DNA of 64,000 bases from Spirosoma endophyticum. Its GTDB lineage: Bacteria > Bacteroidota > Bacteroidia > Cytophagales > Spirosomataceae. The notes under the pieces are model-generated. The model made no database searches, was not told the DNA's origin, and saw only the letters and a list, made by a program, of their open reading frames with translations. A program made the position numbers and the translations under genes. Location of the stretch: NCBI RefSeq assembly GCF_900112365.1, contig NZ_FOLQ01000005.1:342562-406561 (forward strand), given 5' to 3'. Every line of letters begins with the position of its first letter. Position 1 is the stretch's first letter. Below are positions 25,947-34,469 of the stretch, piece by piece.

Positions 25947-26555
25947 TTATGCCGTTTTTAGCCAGCCGGTTACGCTCAGCCGTTCGCGGGTAGCGGGCAA
26001 CACTTCATGTTCTAGGCGAGCACTCTCGAAACAGACCAATCGACCACCCAGTGGCGCAATGGTAATTTGCCGTTCGCCTGTCTTATCTAGGTTAGGAAGA
26101 TAAAGTGCTAGTTGTCCGCCATCAGTCTCCTGCCAGTCAGTATTTAGGTAACAAATGACTGAAAGCTTACGGCGTGAATCGCTACGAAATTGGTCCAGAT
26201 GGCGTTTATAGAACGTACCCGTCGGATATACAGCGTAGTGAAACTCGTAATCCCGCAAACCTAAATAACAGGTTTGGTTGACATAATCGACAAATTCATG
26301 GATTCGTTGCAGGAAAGTCAGTTCGGCGGATATAGTAGTAGCTTCATCCAACCACAAAATTTCGTCACCACGGATCGCATTTTCAACCACTACGTTCTGA
26401 TTACCAATACCAGCCGCTCGAAACTGGCCCATTGCCCGACGGTCATGCAGACGCCTGGCTAAAGCAATTATTTCATCGGGTGTCAGAAAATTATCCATAA
26501 TTCCATACCCATCGGCTAGAATTCCGTCAATGATGGGTTCAAAAAGTGGATTCAT
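25947..26555 (-). CDS. 2OG-Fe(II) oxygenase (prolyl 4-hydroxylase-like)
   Basis: A 202-residue non-haem iron dioxygenase. The metal-binding triad is visible: His119-x-Asp121 in FYKRHLDQF and His183 in LEHEVLP; Arg192 in RERLSVTGW is placed to bind the 2-oxoglutarate carboxylate. KLSVICYLN and GGRLVCFES supply the jelly-roll strands. Length fits the single-domain prolyl-hydroxylase family. No signal peptide, so it is cytosolic. It sits between nuoK (12 bases) and nuoL (61 bases) on the same strand, so it is transcribed with complex I. Its protein or small-molecule substrate is unknown. Confidence 0.85.
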   Translation of the reverse strand: MNPLFEPIIDGILADGYGIMDNFLTPDEIIALARRLHDRRAMGQFRAAGIGNQNVVVENAIRGDEILWLDEATTISAELTFLQRIHEFVDYVNQTCYLGLRDYEFHYAVYPTGTFYKRHLDQFRSDSRRKLSVICYLNTDWQETDGGQLALYLPNLDKTGERQITIAPLGGRLVCFESARLEHEVLPATRERLSVTGWLKTA

Positions 26556-26567
26556 GGTAAAACTAAA

Positions 26568-26879
26568 TTACTGTTTTAACTCGTTCAGTTCGTCCAACTG
26601 CGCCGTACGGAAGTGTCGATACACCTGCAAAACAATTGCCAGCGCCACTGCCGATTCCGCTGCGGCTACAACCATCACAAACAAAGCCAGCATTTGCCCT
26701 TGCAACCGATCTGGATCATATTGGCTGAACGCAACAAGGTTGACATTGACAGCGTTGAGCATTAATTCAACACCCATCAAGACAACAATCGCATGTCGTT
26801 TTAGCAAGACAACAGCTAGCCCAATGCTAAACAGAGCCGCGCCAACGAACAAAAAAAACTGACTATCAACGGCCTGCAT
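26568..26879 (-). CDS. nuoK: NADH-quinone oxidoreductase subunit K
   Basis: A 103-residue three-helix membrane subunit. ATG 26879 was chosen because it gives the normal length; a longer frame to 26960 overlaps nuoJ for nearly 100 bases. Family marks are FFLFVGAALFSIGL, AIVVLMGVELMLNAVNVNL (with the conserved Glu in helix 2) and the helix-3 segment MLALFVMVVAAAESAVALAI with its second conserved Glu. Both Glu residues lie in the proton path. The start overlaps the 3' end of nuoJ by 14 bases. Confidence 0.95.
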   Translation of the reverse strand: MQAVDSQFFLFVGAALFSIGLAVVLLKRHAIVVLMGVELMLNAVNVNLVAFSQYDPDRLQGQMLALFVMVVAAAESAVALAIVLQVYRHFRTAQLDELNELKQ

Positions 26880-27423
26880 GTCTGGACGATTTAAGTTGAA
26901 GAGAGGCCAAATAAGTAGCCCCCACCAGGGCGGCCAGCAAGAGGATTCCAGCAATTTCAAACGGCACTACGTATTCAGTCATCAGTTGTTTACCAATGGT
27001 ATTCACTGTGCTTTGCCAGCCAACAGGTCGATCGAGCAGAATAAAGTTTGCCCGTATCAGCAAGGTGTATAAGGCAATAAATAAACAACCGGCAACCAAT
27101 ATGGCCACCACCCAGCTAGCCTGAGCGCCCGCTCTGTTTAGCGATGCAATTTTATTGGGTTGCTGGCTATTCGTGTTGGCCGGGAGCTCAGGTTTGTGGG
27201 TAAGCATAACGCCAAAAATCACCAGCACTAATACACCACCGACGTAAATCATTATCTGTGCAACAGCCAGAAAGTCGGCGCTTGCCAACACGAATAGCCC
27301 CGCTACACCGAGTAACGTCAGTAATAAAAAGAAAGCTGCGTAGAGTACGTTACGAGTAAACAGGACCGCCAGGGCGCCAAATAGTGCCAGGGCAGAAAAC
27401 GTATAAAAAGCAAGTTGGAGCAC
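26866..27423 (-). CDS. nuoJ: NADH-quinone oxidoreductase subunit J
   Basis: A 185-residue, five-helix membrane subunit of complex I. Marks are FARN-like FTRNVLYAAFFLLLTLLGVA and the quinone-site-coupled helix AQIMIYVGGVLVLVIFGVML. The C-terminal half is variable. Start is GTG 27423. It begins 18 bases after the nuoI stop codon and overlaps nuoK at its 3' end, so these are tightly linked genes. Confidence 0.93.
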   Translation of the reverse strand: MLQLAFYTFSALALFGALAVLFTRNVLYAAFFLLLTLLGVAGLFVLASADFLAVAQIMIYVGGVLVLVIFGVMLTHKPELPANTNSQQPNKIASLNRAGAQASWVVAILVAGCLFIALYTLLIRANFILLDRPVGWQSTVNTIGKQLMTEYVVPFEIAGILLLAALVGATYLASLQLKSSRHAGR

Positions 27424-27440
27424 TGATTTGTCTTTTTTAA

Positions 27441-28952
27441 TTAGGCTGACGTATCGTCATCCGGTTTCGCTTTGGGTTTCATCGTTGGCCGAAAAGCGGG
27501 TTTCGTAGACTTTACAGGTTCATCAACCGGTGTCTCTGGCTGATTGCTGGCATTCTTCTCCGAAACTAACTTCGTTTCTTGCTCTGGGTTTACCACATCA
27601 GGTGGCTTTGGCGCAGCGGCTGGTTTCATCGTCGGCCGAAAAGCCACTGGTTTGGGTTTTGGCGCTTCGGACGTTGGCGACGTATCAGTTACAGCCTCCT
27701 CGGGTTTTATTACCGATGGTTTCATGGTCGGTCGAAAACCGGCTGGCTTTGGCCTTTCTGGAACCGATGGCGCATCCGATTCCGTTGCCGCCGGTTTCAT
27801 TGTTGGTTTAAACGCCGGTTTAGGTTTTGGTACGTCATTCTCTACCGTAGTATTCGGCTGATCAGGCGTTTCGACAGGCGGCTTCATCGTCGGTCTGAAG
27901 CCCGTGGGTTTTACAGGTGGTTTGGGCGGACCCGGCTCTTGACTCAATTCAGAACCAGCGTTGGCTTCAGTTGTGGGAGTTTTTGGTGGATCAACCACAT
28001 TCGGTTTCATGCTCGGCCGGAACGCTTTTGGTGGAGCGCTTGGCTTTGGCGTTACGGGCGGTGCTATTTCTTTTCCTGTTTGACCTTCAGCCGGTACGTC
28101 TGTTAACCGCGTTGTTGGCATTGGCGCAGGCTCAAAAACCGGATGCTTCGTTATTTCCAGACCACCCTGCGCAATATGTTGCATTTCCTCGGGTGTCGCA
28201 TCCGTCAGCGGATGTTCTATAGCTGAACCTTCGGAGTTAGCCGGTTCTACAGGGAGTGTTTTTGCCGCAGGCTTAGCCGTTGGTCGAAACACAGGGCGGG
28301 GAGGATTAACTGCCGGTTCAACTGGCGTCTGAATGTCATTGCTTGGTTGAGCCGATTCGGGGCCTTTGGCCACTCCCTGTGCTTTCGCTGCGATCTTAGC
28401 AGCTTCTTTCTCCTGAAGGAATTGTTCGTACAAAGACCGCTTTTCATCAGCCTGCTCGGGCGTCAAATCCGAGAAATGGTAGGTCAACGCGCCTAACTCA
28501 AATTCGCTATAGTCGAATTTCTTATCCATCGTCAGGCATTCGGTCGGACAAACTACTGTGCAAAGGCCGCAATAGCAGCACTTGGCCATGTCAATGTCGA
28601 ACGTAGCGGCATACAATCGAATCGGTGATCCATCAGAGGCACGACCTACTTCTTCAGTGGCTTTAATCGCATCAATGGTTATGCAGTCAACGGGGCAAAC
28701 CTTAGCACATTTATCGCAAACAATGCAGTCATCAATCTGATTACGAAGTTGATAACGGCCATTATCGGGAATAGGCAGTTGCTCATGCGGATACTGAAGC
28801 GTAACCAAGCCGTTTTGCAGATCAAAATAATTTTCACTGGCCACTCCCTCCGGTGTTCGGCGCTTCGTTGCGTTTCGTATATGCCTTAGTGTCAGACTCA
28901 GCCCCTTAAGGGTTGTTCTGATTCCAGCTTGTATGTCTTGAAAATAGGACAT
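27441..28952 (-). CDS. nuoI: NuoI-like 8Fe ferredoxin with a long repetitive C-terminal tail
   Basis: A 503-residue protein; NuoI is normally 150-200 residues. Residues 1-165 match NuoI: two [4Fe-4S] sites, Cys76-x2-Cys79-x2-Cys82-x3-Cys86 (CIVCDKCAKVCP) and Cys125-x2-Cys128-x2-Cys131-x3-Cys135 (CCYCGLCTVVCP), which pass electrons to quinone. Residues 170-195 are a charged helix. From about 200 to the end, the chain is Pro/Lys/Glu/Thr-rich and contains seven copies of FRPTMKP or close variants, at 222, 311, 352, 381, 406, 438 and 487. The tail is presumably disordered and cytoplasmic. It may bind a partner; no function is known. It heads the nuo genes in this window. Confidence 0.88.
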   Translation of the reverse strand: MSYFQDIQAGIRTTLKGLSLTLRHIRNATKRRTPEGVASENYFDLQNGLVTLQYPHEQLPIPDNGRYQLRNQIDDCIVCDKCAKVCPVDCITIDAIKATEEVGRASDGSPIRLYAATFDIDMAKCCYCGLCTVVCPTECLTMDKKFDYSEFELGALTYHFSDLTPEQADEKRSLYEQFLQEKEAAKIAAKAQGVAKGPESAQPSNDIQTPVEPAVNPPRPVFRPTAKPAAKTLPVEPANSEGSAIEHPLTDATPEEMQHIAQGGLEITKHPVFEPAPMPTTRLTDVPAEGQTGKEIAPPVTPKPSAPPKAFRPSMKPNVVDPPKTPTTEANAGSELSQEPGPPKPPVKPTGFRPTMKPPVETPDQPNTTVENDVPKPKPAFKPTMKPAATESDAPSVPERPKPAGFRPTMKPSVIKPEEAVTDTSPTSEAPKPKPVAFRPTMKPAAAPKPPDVVNPEQETKLVSEKNASNQPETPVDEPVKSTKPAFRPTMKPKAKPDDDTSA

Positions 28953-29009
28953 TTTTAAAGAGTGAAAGGGCGAAAGGAATTACGCAAAAAACACTCTTTC
29001 GCTCCATCG

Positions 29010-31415
29010 CTAAATTTTGGGAAAACGATCCGGTTCAGCCTCGCTCATGATGGCATAGATCGTTTCAATTATATCATCAACGTTTGGTTTCGAAAAATAA
29101 TCACCATCAGAGCCATAAGGTGTGCGGTGAGCTTTTGCGGATAATGTACGGGGCGCCGAATCCAGATAGTGATAAGCATTTTGCTTCTCAACAACTTGCT
29201 GCATCATGTAAGCTGACGCACCACCGGGGACATCTTCGTCGGCAAAAAGTACCCGATTCGTTTTTTTAATTGATTCAATAATACTGTGGTGAACGTCGAA
29301 CGGTAACAACGTTTGTACATCAATCACTTCAATACTGATGCCCATCTGCGCCAGTTGGGCAGCCGCTTCCATAACAAGGCGGCACATAGAACCATACGTC
29401 ACCACGGTAACATCGGAGCCGGAACGTAGTGTTTCCGGCACACCCAAAGGCAAATAGAATTCGGCGAGATTATCGGGCAATAACTCCTTCAGGCGGTATC
29501 CATTCAATGACTCTATCAGCAAGGCAGGATCGTCACCTTTGATAAGTGTATTGTAAAAACCAGCGGCCTGGGTCATGTTACGTGGCACTAGCACGTGTAA
29601 TCCCCGCAAACTGCCGAGCATAGCTCCCATTGGTGAACCTGAATGCCAAATACCTTCTAAGCGATGGCCGCGTGTTCGAATAATGAGTGGCGCCTTTTGA
29701 CCACCTTTTGTTCGGTAGAGCAGCGTTGCCAGATCGTCGGTTAGCGTCGCTAAGGTATAATAGACATAATCGAAGTACTGAATTTCGACAATGGGACGTA
29801 AACCGCGCATTGCCAAACCAATACCCTGCCCAATGATAGTAGTTTCCCGAATGCCAGTATCTGTAATACGTATTTCGCCGTATTTTTCTTGTAAACCCGC
29901 AAAGCCCTGGTTTACATCGCCAATTTTCCCTACGTCTTCACCCAGAGCCACCACACGGGGGTCGCGGGCAAACAGATTATCAAAATAGCGTTGAAGCAGT
30001 AGGTATCCATCAACTGCCACGCTTTCGTCAGTATATTGTGCCGGTACGCCCTCAATTAGCATAGGCGAATCGGGTGATTCACTATACAAATGTGAATTAT
30101 AGCGATCGTTATTTTCGGCGTTTGTCCGATCCAGCCAAGCTTGCAACCGTTGACGAGCCGCACTCGTATCCGTTCGCATGATACGTAACGCCTTACGAAC
30201 GGCCGCAACCGCATCACGACGTACAGGGGTAAAGGTTTTTCGTAATTCTTCCCGTACCGCCATCAGTTCGGCTGATTTAGCGTTATGACGGGCCGCTTGC
30301 TGGAGTAAGTTGATCGCTTCGTCAAAATCGCTTTTCATAGATTCCTGAAAGGCATTCCAGGCGTCAAGACGCGCTTTTTTGGCCGTCTGCTTTGCTTCTG
30401 CCTCAATGACTTCCAGTTCTTCGTTGGTAGCATAACCGTTTTCCAGAATCCACTGCCGAAAAATCCGGTTACAATCATGTTCAGCCTCCCAGTCTAGCCG
30501 TTCTTTCGACTTATAGCGCTCGTGTGAACCGGAAGATGAGTGGCCTTGAGGCTGGGTTAGCTCCTGTACATGAACTAGAACCGGAACGTGTTCAGTCCGA
30601 CAAATATGAGCGGCTTGCTGATACGTTTCCAGTAGTGCTACGTAGTCCCAACCCTTTACAGTAAAAATTTCAAATCCTTTATCGTCGGCATCCCGTTGGA
30701 AACCAGCTAGGGCTTTCGAGATGCTACCCTTAACCGTCTGATATTCGACGGGTACTGATATGCCATAGCCATCATCCCAAACTGAGGTTAACAGTGGGAC
30801 TTGCAACACGCCCGCAGCATTCATCGTCTCCCAAAACATACCCTGCGAGGTCGACGCGTCACCAATCGTAGCAAAAACTATCTCGTTACCATTACGTGAA
30901 AATTTAGTTAATTCGCTAAGATCAACATTTTCACGGAAGAGTTTTGAAGCATAGGCCAACCCAAGTGCGCGGGGAATCTGGCCAGCGGTAGGAGAAATAT
31001 CACAAACAGAATTAAAGAGTTCGGTCTGATTACGCCATAATCCTTGCTCGTCGAGCCATCGCGTAGCATAGTGCCCATTCATCGACCGGCCTGCCGTATT
31101 AGGATCGGCCTCAATATCGGTGTGGGCATATAACTGGGCAAAAAACTCTGACCAGCGTAGTTCGCCTAAGGCCGCAACAAAGGTCTGGTCACGATAATAG
31201 CCTGATCGAAAATCACCCCTTTCAAATGCATGAGCCGCTGCCATTTGCGCCAATTCCTTGCCGTCGCCGAATATGCCGAACTTAGCACGCCCCCCCATTA
31301 CATCGCGCCGACCTAACAAACTAACCTGTCGACTCTCGAAAGCCAGTCGGTAGTCCGATAGGATTTTTTCACGACTAAGAATATCAGTCGAGCGGAGTTG
31401 TTCGTTTGCTATCAC
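29010..31415 (-). CDS. Fused 2-oxoacid dehydrogenase E1 (alpha and beta in one chain)
   Basis: An 801-residue thiamine-diphosphate enzyme joining both E1 subunits. Residues 1-450 are the alpha half: the ThDP site is around GDASTSQGMFWETMNAAGV with WDDGYGISVP after it. Residues 465-801 are the beta half: VVALGEDVG, GIGLAMRGLRPIVEIQYFDY, GHRLEGIWHSGSPMGAML and VLFADEDVPGGASAYMMQ. It decarboxylates a 2-oxo acid and passes the acyl group to E2 lipoamide; branched-chain 2-oxo acids are the most likely substrate, fitting the nearby methylcrotonyl-CoA carboxylase-like gene, but pyruvate cannot be excluded. Start is GTG 31415. E2 and E3 are not in the window. Confidence 0.85.
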   Translation of the reverse strand: MIANEQLRSTDILSREKILSDYRLAFESRQVSLLGRRDVMGGRAKFGIFGDGKELAQMAAAHAFERGDFRSGYYRDQTFVAALGELRWSEFFAQLYAHTDIEADPNTAGRSMNGHYATRWLDEQGLWRNQTELFNSVCDISPTAGQIPRALGLAYASKLFRENVDLSELTKFSRNGNEIVFATIGDASTSQGMFWETMNAAGVLQVPLLTSVWDDGYGISVPVEYQTVKGSISKALAGFQRDADDKGFEIFTVKGWDYVALLETYQQAAHICRTEHVPVLVHVQELTQPQGHSSSGSHERYKSKERLDWEAEHDCNRIFRQWILENGYATNEELEVIEAEAKQTAKKARLDAWNAFQESMKSDFDEAINLLQQAARHNAKSAELMAVREELRKTFTPVRRDAVAAVRKALRIMRTDTSAARQRLQAWLDRTNAENNDRYNSHLYSESPDSPMLIEGVPAQYTDESVAVDGYLLLQRYFDNLFARDPRVVALGEDVGKIGDVNQGFAGLQEKYGEIRITDTGIRETTIIGQGIGLAMRGLRPIVEIQYFDYVYYTLATLTDDLATLLYRTKGGQKAPLIIRTRGHRLEGIWHSGSPMGAMLGSLRGLHVLVPRNMTQAAGFYNTLIKGDDPALLIESLNGYRLKELLPDNLAEFYLPLGVPETLRSGSDVTVVTYGSMCRLVMEAAAQLAQMGISIEVIDVQTLLPFDVHHSIIESIKKTNRVLFADEDVPGGASAYMMQQVVEKQNAYHYLDSAPRTLSAKAHRTPYGSDGDYFSKPNVDDIIETIYAIMSEAEPDRFPKI

Positions 31416-31657
31416 AACAGAGCCACGGGTTGAAATCGTCTAACAATCTATTTATCGATGAAGTAGCTACCACTAGTTGCACCAGTGATTAAGCAAAAGT
31501 AAAAGTAAGGCAAAACAAGACAGCTTTCAAAAAAACGATTTTTTGAGTTTCTTTGTTAGGCAAATGGTAACTAATGCTTTTATTGGTACCTGGTTGCTCA
31601 GAATATGTGTATCACTTTTAGTATTTTAACAATCAAACCATAATTCCGTTTAGTCCG

Positions 31658-32101
31658 ATGAAAAAGATTTTTTCACTTTTCGTAGCTTTATTTGTGTTTG
31701 TCGCAGTTGGCTACGCCCAGAAAGGGGTACTGAAATTTGCTAAGGAAACGCATGACTTCGGCAAAGTTGAACAAGGAAAGCCAGTAACGTTTGTATTTGA
31801 ATTCAAGAATACAGGAACCGATCCGGTTATCATTAACGATGCACAAGCTTCCTGCGGTTGTACCAAGCCAAGTTTCTCGCGTGAGCCCGTACTTCCAGGC
31901 AAAACGGGTTCAATTTCGGCTACCTACAACGCTGCTTCGGCTGGCCAGTTCACCAAATCTGTTACGGTAACGAGCAATGCAGAAGGTGGTAGTTCGGTCC
32001 TCTATCTGAAGGGCGAAGTAGTTCCTCAGAAAGAAGCCGCAACGGCGGCTGCCCCAACTGGCGCACCTGCATCTAAAGACAAGAAAAAAACTTCACGCTA
32101 A
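31658..32101 (+). CDS. DUF1573 secreted protein
   Basis: A 147-residue exported protein with a clear signal peptide (MKKIFSLFVALFVFVAVGYA). The mature part is a DUF1573 domain, an Ig-like fold: LKFAKETHDFGKVEQGKPV, FEFKNTGTDPVIINDAQASCGCT, and SISATYNAASAGQFTKSVTV. The CGC motif is a family mark. An Ala/Thr/Lys-rich tail ends the protein. The family is abundant in Bacteroidota; its role is not known, though many members lie in the periplasm or on the surface. It diverges from the E1 gene and has its own terminator. Confidence 0.9.
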   Translation: MKKIFSLFVALFVFVAVGYAQKGVLKFAKETHDFGKVEQGKPVTFVFEFKNTGTDPVIINDAQASCGCTKPSFSREPVLPGKTGSISATYNAASAGQFTKSVTVTSNAEGGSSVLYLKGEVVPQKEAATAAAPTGAPASKDKKKTSR

Positions 32102-32127
32102 GCTTTTGAAGGGTTAATAGTGTAGTT

Positions 32128-32166
32128 AAAAAAGGCATCTGGTTGTTTACCAGATGCCTTTTTTTT
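32128..32166 (+). terminator. Strong intrinsic terminator
   Basis: A perfect 16-bp stem (32128-32143 with 32049-style complement at 32149-32164), 5-base loop TGTTT, and a T-run. It ends the DUF1573 transcript. The A-rich left foot also makes it possibly bidirectional. Confidence 0.93.
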
Positions 32167-32412
32167 GTGCGTTTATTTCTATCATCATGCTTGGCAACCG
32201 ATTGACAAACCCGGCATCCGTTCTTACGATATCGTTTCTTTATGGCCTGATTATCATCTAGTTTTATGGTGTCTTTTGACTTATTCTCTTCATGACTCCG
32301 CCCCAACGCCGGTAAATCTTTCTCCTGATAACACGGCATTTTTTCTGTTTTATTTCACCAGTTGTCGAGTTGCTTTTCCAGGTAACGTAGATAGCTCCTT
32401 TCTACCTAAACT
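32167..32412 (+). other. Intergenic region before the prohibitin-like gene
   Basis: Between the DUF1573 terminator and the prohibitin start there are about 245 bases with no supported gene. Short open frames on both strands have no recognisable product. It must hold the promoter of the prohibitin-like gene, but I found no exact TAnnTTTG box. Confidence 0.5.
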
Positions 32413-33318
32413 ATGTTTTTTATTGTCATTGGCATTTTGGCGCTTGTCGTCGGATTTGCCATTAATACGCCTGCGCTGACATTCTCGCGCTATTCCAGGC
32501 CAGCTAAAGTAGTTGGCGTAATTTTACTATTAATGGGCATTCTAACCTCTGGCGTGCGGCAAATAGACGCCGGTCAGGTGGGGGTTATATCGCTGTTTGG
32601 CAACGTTAGTGACCGAGCTTTAGGCTCTGGACTAAACTTTGTTAATCCGTTAGCTAATGTAACTGAGTTCGATATAAAAACGCAAAACTACACGATGTCG
32701 GCCTCTCATGACGAGGGTCAGCGGTCGGGCGACGATGCGATACGAGTCTTAACAGCTGATGGTCTGGAAGTTGTGATCGATTTAACGGTACTTTACCGGG
32801 TAGTATCTGACGATGCGCCTAGAATTTACAGAGAAATCGGCCCAGATTATATGGACAAGATTGTGCGTCCTATTACACGTACCCGCATTCGGGATAATGC
32901 AGTTTATTATGATGCCATCGCCTTATACTCAACTCGTCGTGATGAATTTCAAACTCGAATCTATAAAACCATTGAGGCTGACTTTCGAAAGCGGGGTTTA
33001 CTGCTCGAGCAATTATTAATTCGAAATATTGACTTACCCGCATCCGTCAAAAAGACGATTGAATCAAAAATCAATGCCGAGCAGGATGCGCAAAAAATGC
33101 AGTTTGTGCTGCAAAAAGAACGCCAGGAAGCCGAACGGAAACGAGTAGAAGCCCAGGGCATAGCCGATTACCAGAAAATTTTATCTACAGGGCTAAGCGA
33201 TAAGCAATTGCAATACGAACAGATTAAAGCCCAGCGTGAACTGGCAGCATCGCCTAACGCCAAAATCGTGATTATGGGCGGCCGCGGAAACGTACCATTA
33301 ATTCTGAATGATAAGTAA
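32413..33318 (+). CDS. Prohibitin-like SPFH/Band 7 protein
   Basis: A 301-residue membrane-anchored SPFH protein. Two hydrophobic segments lie near residues 1-20 and 31-48, then the band 7 domain: GQVGVISLFGNVSDRALGSGLNFV, VIDLTVLYRVVSDDAPRIYREIG, and the RIRDNAVYYDA stretch. A charged helix follows (INAEQDAQKMQFVLQKERQE), typical of the coiled-coil that drives ring assembly. Prohibitins form large rings that organise membrane proteins and FtsH-type proteases. It stands alone, converging on the esterase gene. Confidence 0.92.
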   Translation: MFFIVIGILALVVGFAINTPALTFSRYSRPAKVVGVILLLMGILTSGVRQIDAGQVGVISLFGNVSDRALGSGLNFVNPLANVTEFDIKTQNYTMSASHDEGQRSGDDAIRVLTADGLEVVIDLTVLYRVVSDDAPRIYREIGPDYMDKIVRPITRTRIRDNAVYYDAIALYSTRRDEFQTRIYKTIEADFRKRGLLLEQLLIRNIDLPASVKKTIESKINAEQDAQKMQFVLQKERQEAERKRVEAQGIADYQKILSTGLSDKQLQYEQIKAQRELAASPNAKIVIMGGRGNVPLILNDK

Positions 33319-33485
33319 TGGCATGACTATCATGTGCTAACAATAGTCCATGTAGACAGAAATAGTCAATACAGGTTTTATTAAGCCATATCGGTTTGAC
33401 AAAATCTGTTTTTCACTCATCCTTTTTCAACCTCGAATTTCGGGAACGTATTGGATTAGCAGACATCTTCGCGCTCACTTACTAT

Positions 33486-34400
33486 TTAACGTGAAGTCAA
33501 CGCCATTAGCCAGGCTTTGCAAGTTTCAGGCCAGGTAGTGAGTGAGCCAAATTTTGCCGTGCGCAATCCATAACCATGCCCACCAGTTGGATAGAGATGC
33601 ATCTCAGCTGGAACGCCATTTTTTAAGCATGCCAGGTAATAATTGATGCTATTTTCAACGGGAACAGACTTATCATCCTCTGAATGAACGAGAAACGTAG
33701 GCGGTGTTTGATTAGTTACCTGTAACTCATTAGAGTAATAAGCTATTAGTTCAGGTGAATTTTTCAATGTACCCAATAAATTGTCGCGAGAGCCTGTATG
33801 CGCCTTTTCACCGAACGTCACTACAGGATAAAGCAGAATAGCAAAATTGGGTTTCGACTGTTCATTCGCTTTTGGGCCACGGTGATAGTGTGTGGCAAGC
33901 GTGGCGGCTAAATGTCCACCAGCGGAGAAACCCATCACGCCTATCTTATCAGATTTAATACCGTATCGAGCCGCATTCTGTCGAATTAAGACCATGCCTT
34001 GCATAGCGTCCATCAACGGGACTTCCTGCTGGTTCGTCATAATAGCTGGGTTTGGCAAACGATATTTTAATACAAAAGCAGCCACGCCCATGCGATTAAA
34101 CCATTGTGCCACTTCTTCACCTTCGTGTCCTGAAGCCAGAAGGGCATAGCCGCCCCCAGGACAAATCATAACAGCCGCTCCGGTCGCTTTTTCCTTCGAT
34201 GGCAAATAAGCCGTAATTGTAGGCACCGATACGTTACTGACACGTAATATGTCACCTCCTGTTTCTGACTTTTCGGTAATCTGCGCTCCAGCAATAGCAT
34301 TTGGAATGGCCCCATCTGGCCAAAGCTTGATAACTTCCTGCGATAACGCGATTTGGGGTAGCACAATAGCAATAAAAATAGTAATGAACAAGAAGCGCAT
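33486..34400 (-). CDS. Secreted alpha/beta hydrolase (BD-FAE/acetyl esterase-like)
   Basis: A 304-residue exported esterase with signal peptide MRFLFITIFIAIVLPQIALSQ. The oxyanion motif is CPGGGYALLASGHEG, the nucleophile elbow is GFSAGG, the acid is in HSEDDKSVP, and the catalytic His is in TGGHGYG. It most resembles bifunctional acetylxylan/feruloyl esterase-type hydrolases that remove ester groups from plant glycans. Periplasmic or secreted location is likely. The serine hydrolase gene ends 69 bases upstream, with a terminator between them. Confidence 0.85.
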   Translation of the reverse strand: MRFLFITIFIAIVLPQIALSQEVIKLWPDGAIPNAIAGAQITEKSETGGDILRVSNVSVPTITAYLPSKEKATGAAVMICPGGGYALLASGHEGEEVAQWFNRMGVAAFVLKYRLPNPAIMTNQQEVPLMDAMQGMVLIRQNAARYGIKSDKIGVMGFSAGGHLAATLATHYHRGPKANEQSKPNFAILLYPVVTFGEKAHTGSRDNLLGTLKNSPELIAYYSNELQVTNQTPPTFLVHSEDDKSVPVENSINYYLACLKNGVPAEMHLYPTGGHGYGLRTAKFGSLTTWPETCKAWLMALTSR

Positions 34401-34441
34401 AATTTACTGACAAACGGAGAAACCGATACGTATTAAAACGG

Positions 34442-34465
34442 AAAAAGCCGACCAACCGGTCGGCT
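34442..34465 (-). terminator. Intrinsic terminator of the serine hydrolase gene
   Basis: AGCCGACC (34446-34453) pairs with GGTCGGCT (34458-34465) around AACC. Read on the minus strand it ends in TTTTT. It follows the serine hydrolase stop. Confidence 0.85.
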
Positions 34466-34469
34466 CTAC

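Noticed and set aside
27500-28230. Several long open frames on the plus strand opposite the nuoI tail
   Set aside because: They are antisense shadows of the repetitive Pro/Lys-rich codons and give low-complexity, unrecognisable proteins.
27441-28300. Tail of NuoI as a TonB-like Pro-Lys periplasmic spacer
   Set aside because: The chain starts with a cytoplasmic ferredoxin and has no membrane anchor or TonB C-terminal domain.
28957-29010. Possible second copy of the 43-bp hairpin element between nuoI and the E1 gene
   Set aside because: It has only an 8-bp stem (AAAGAGTG with CACTCTTT) and shares a few words with the element at 8023; too weak to call separately.
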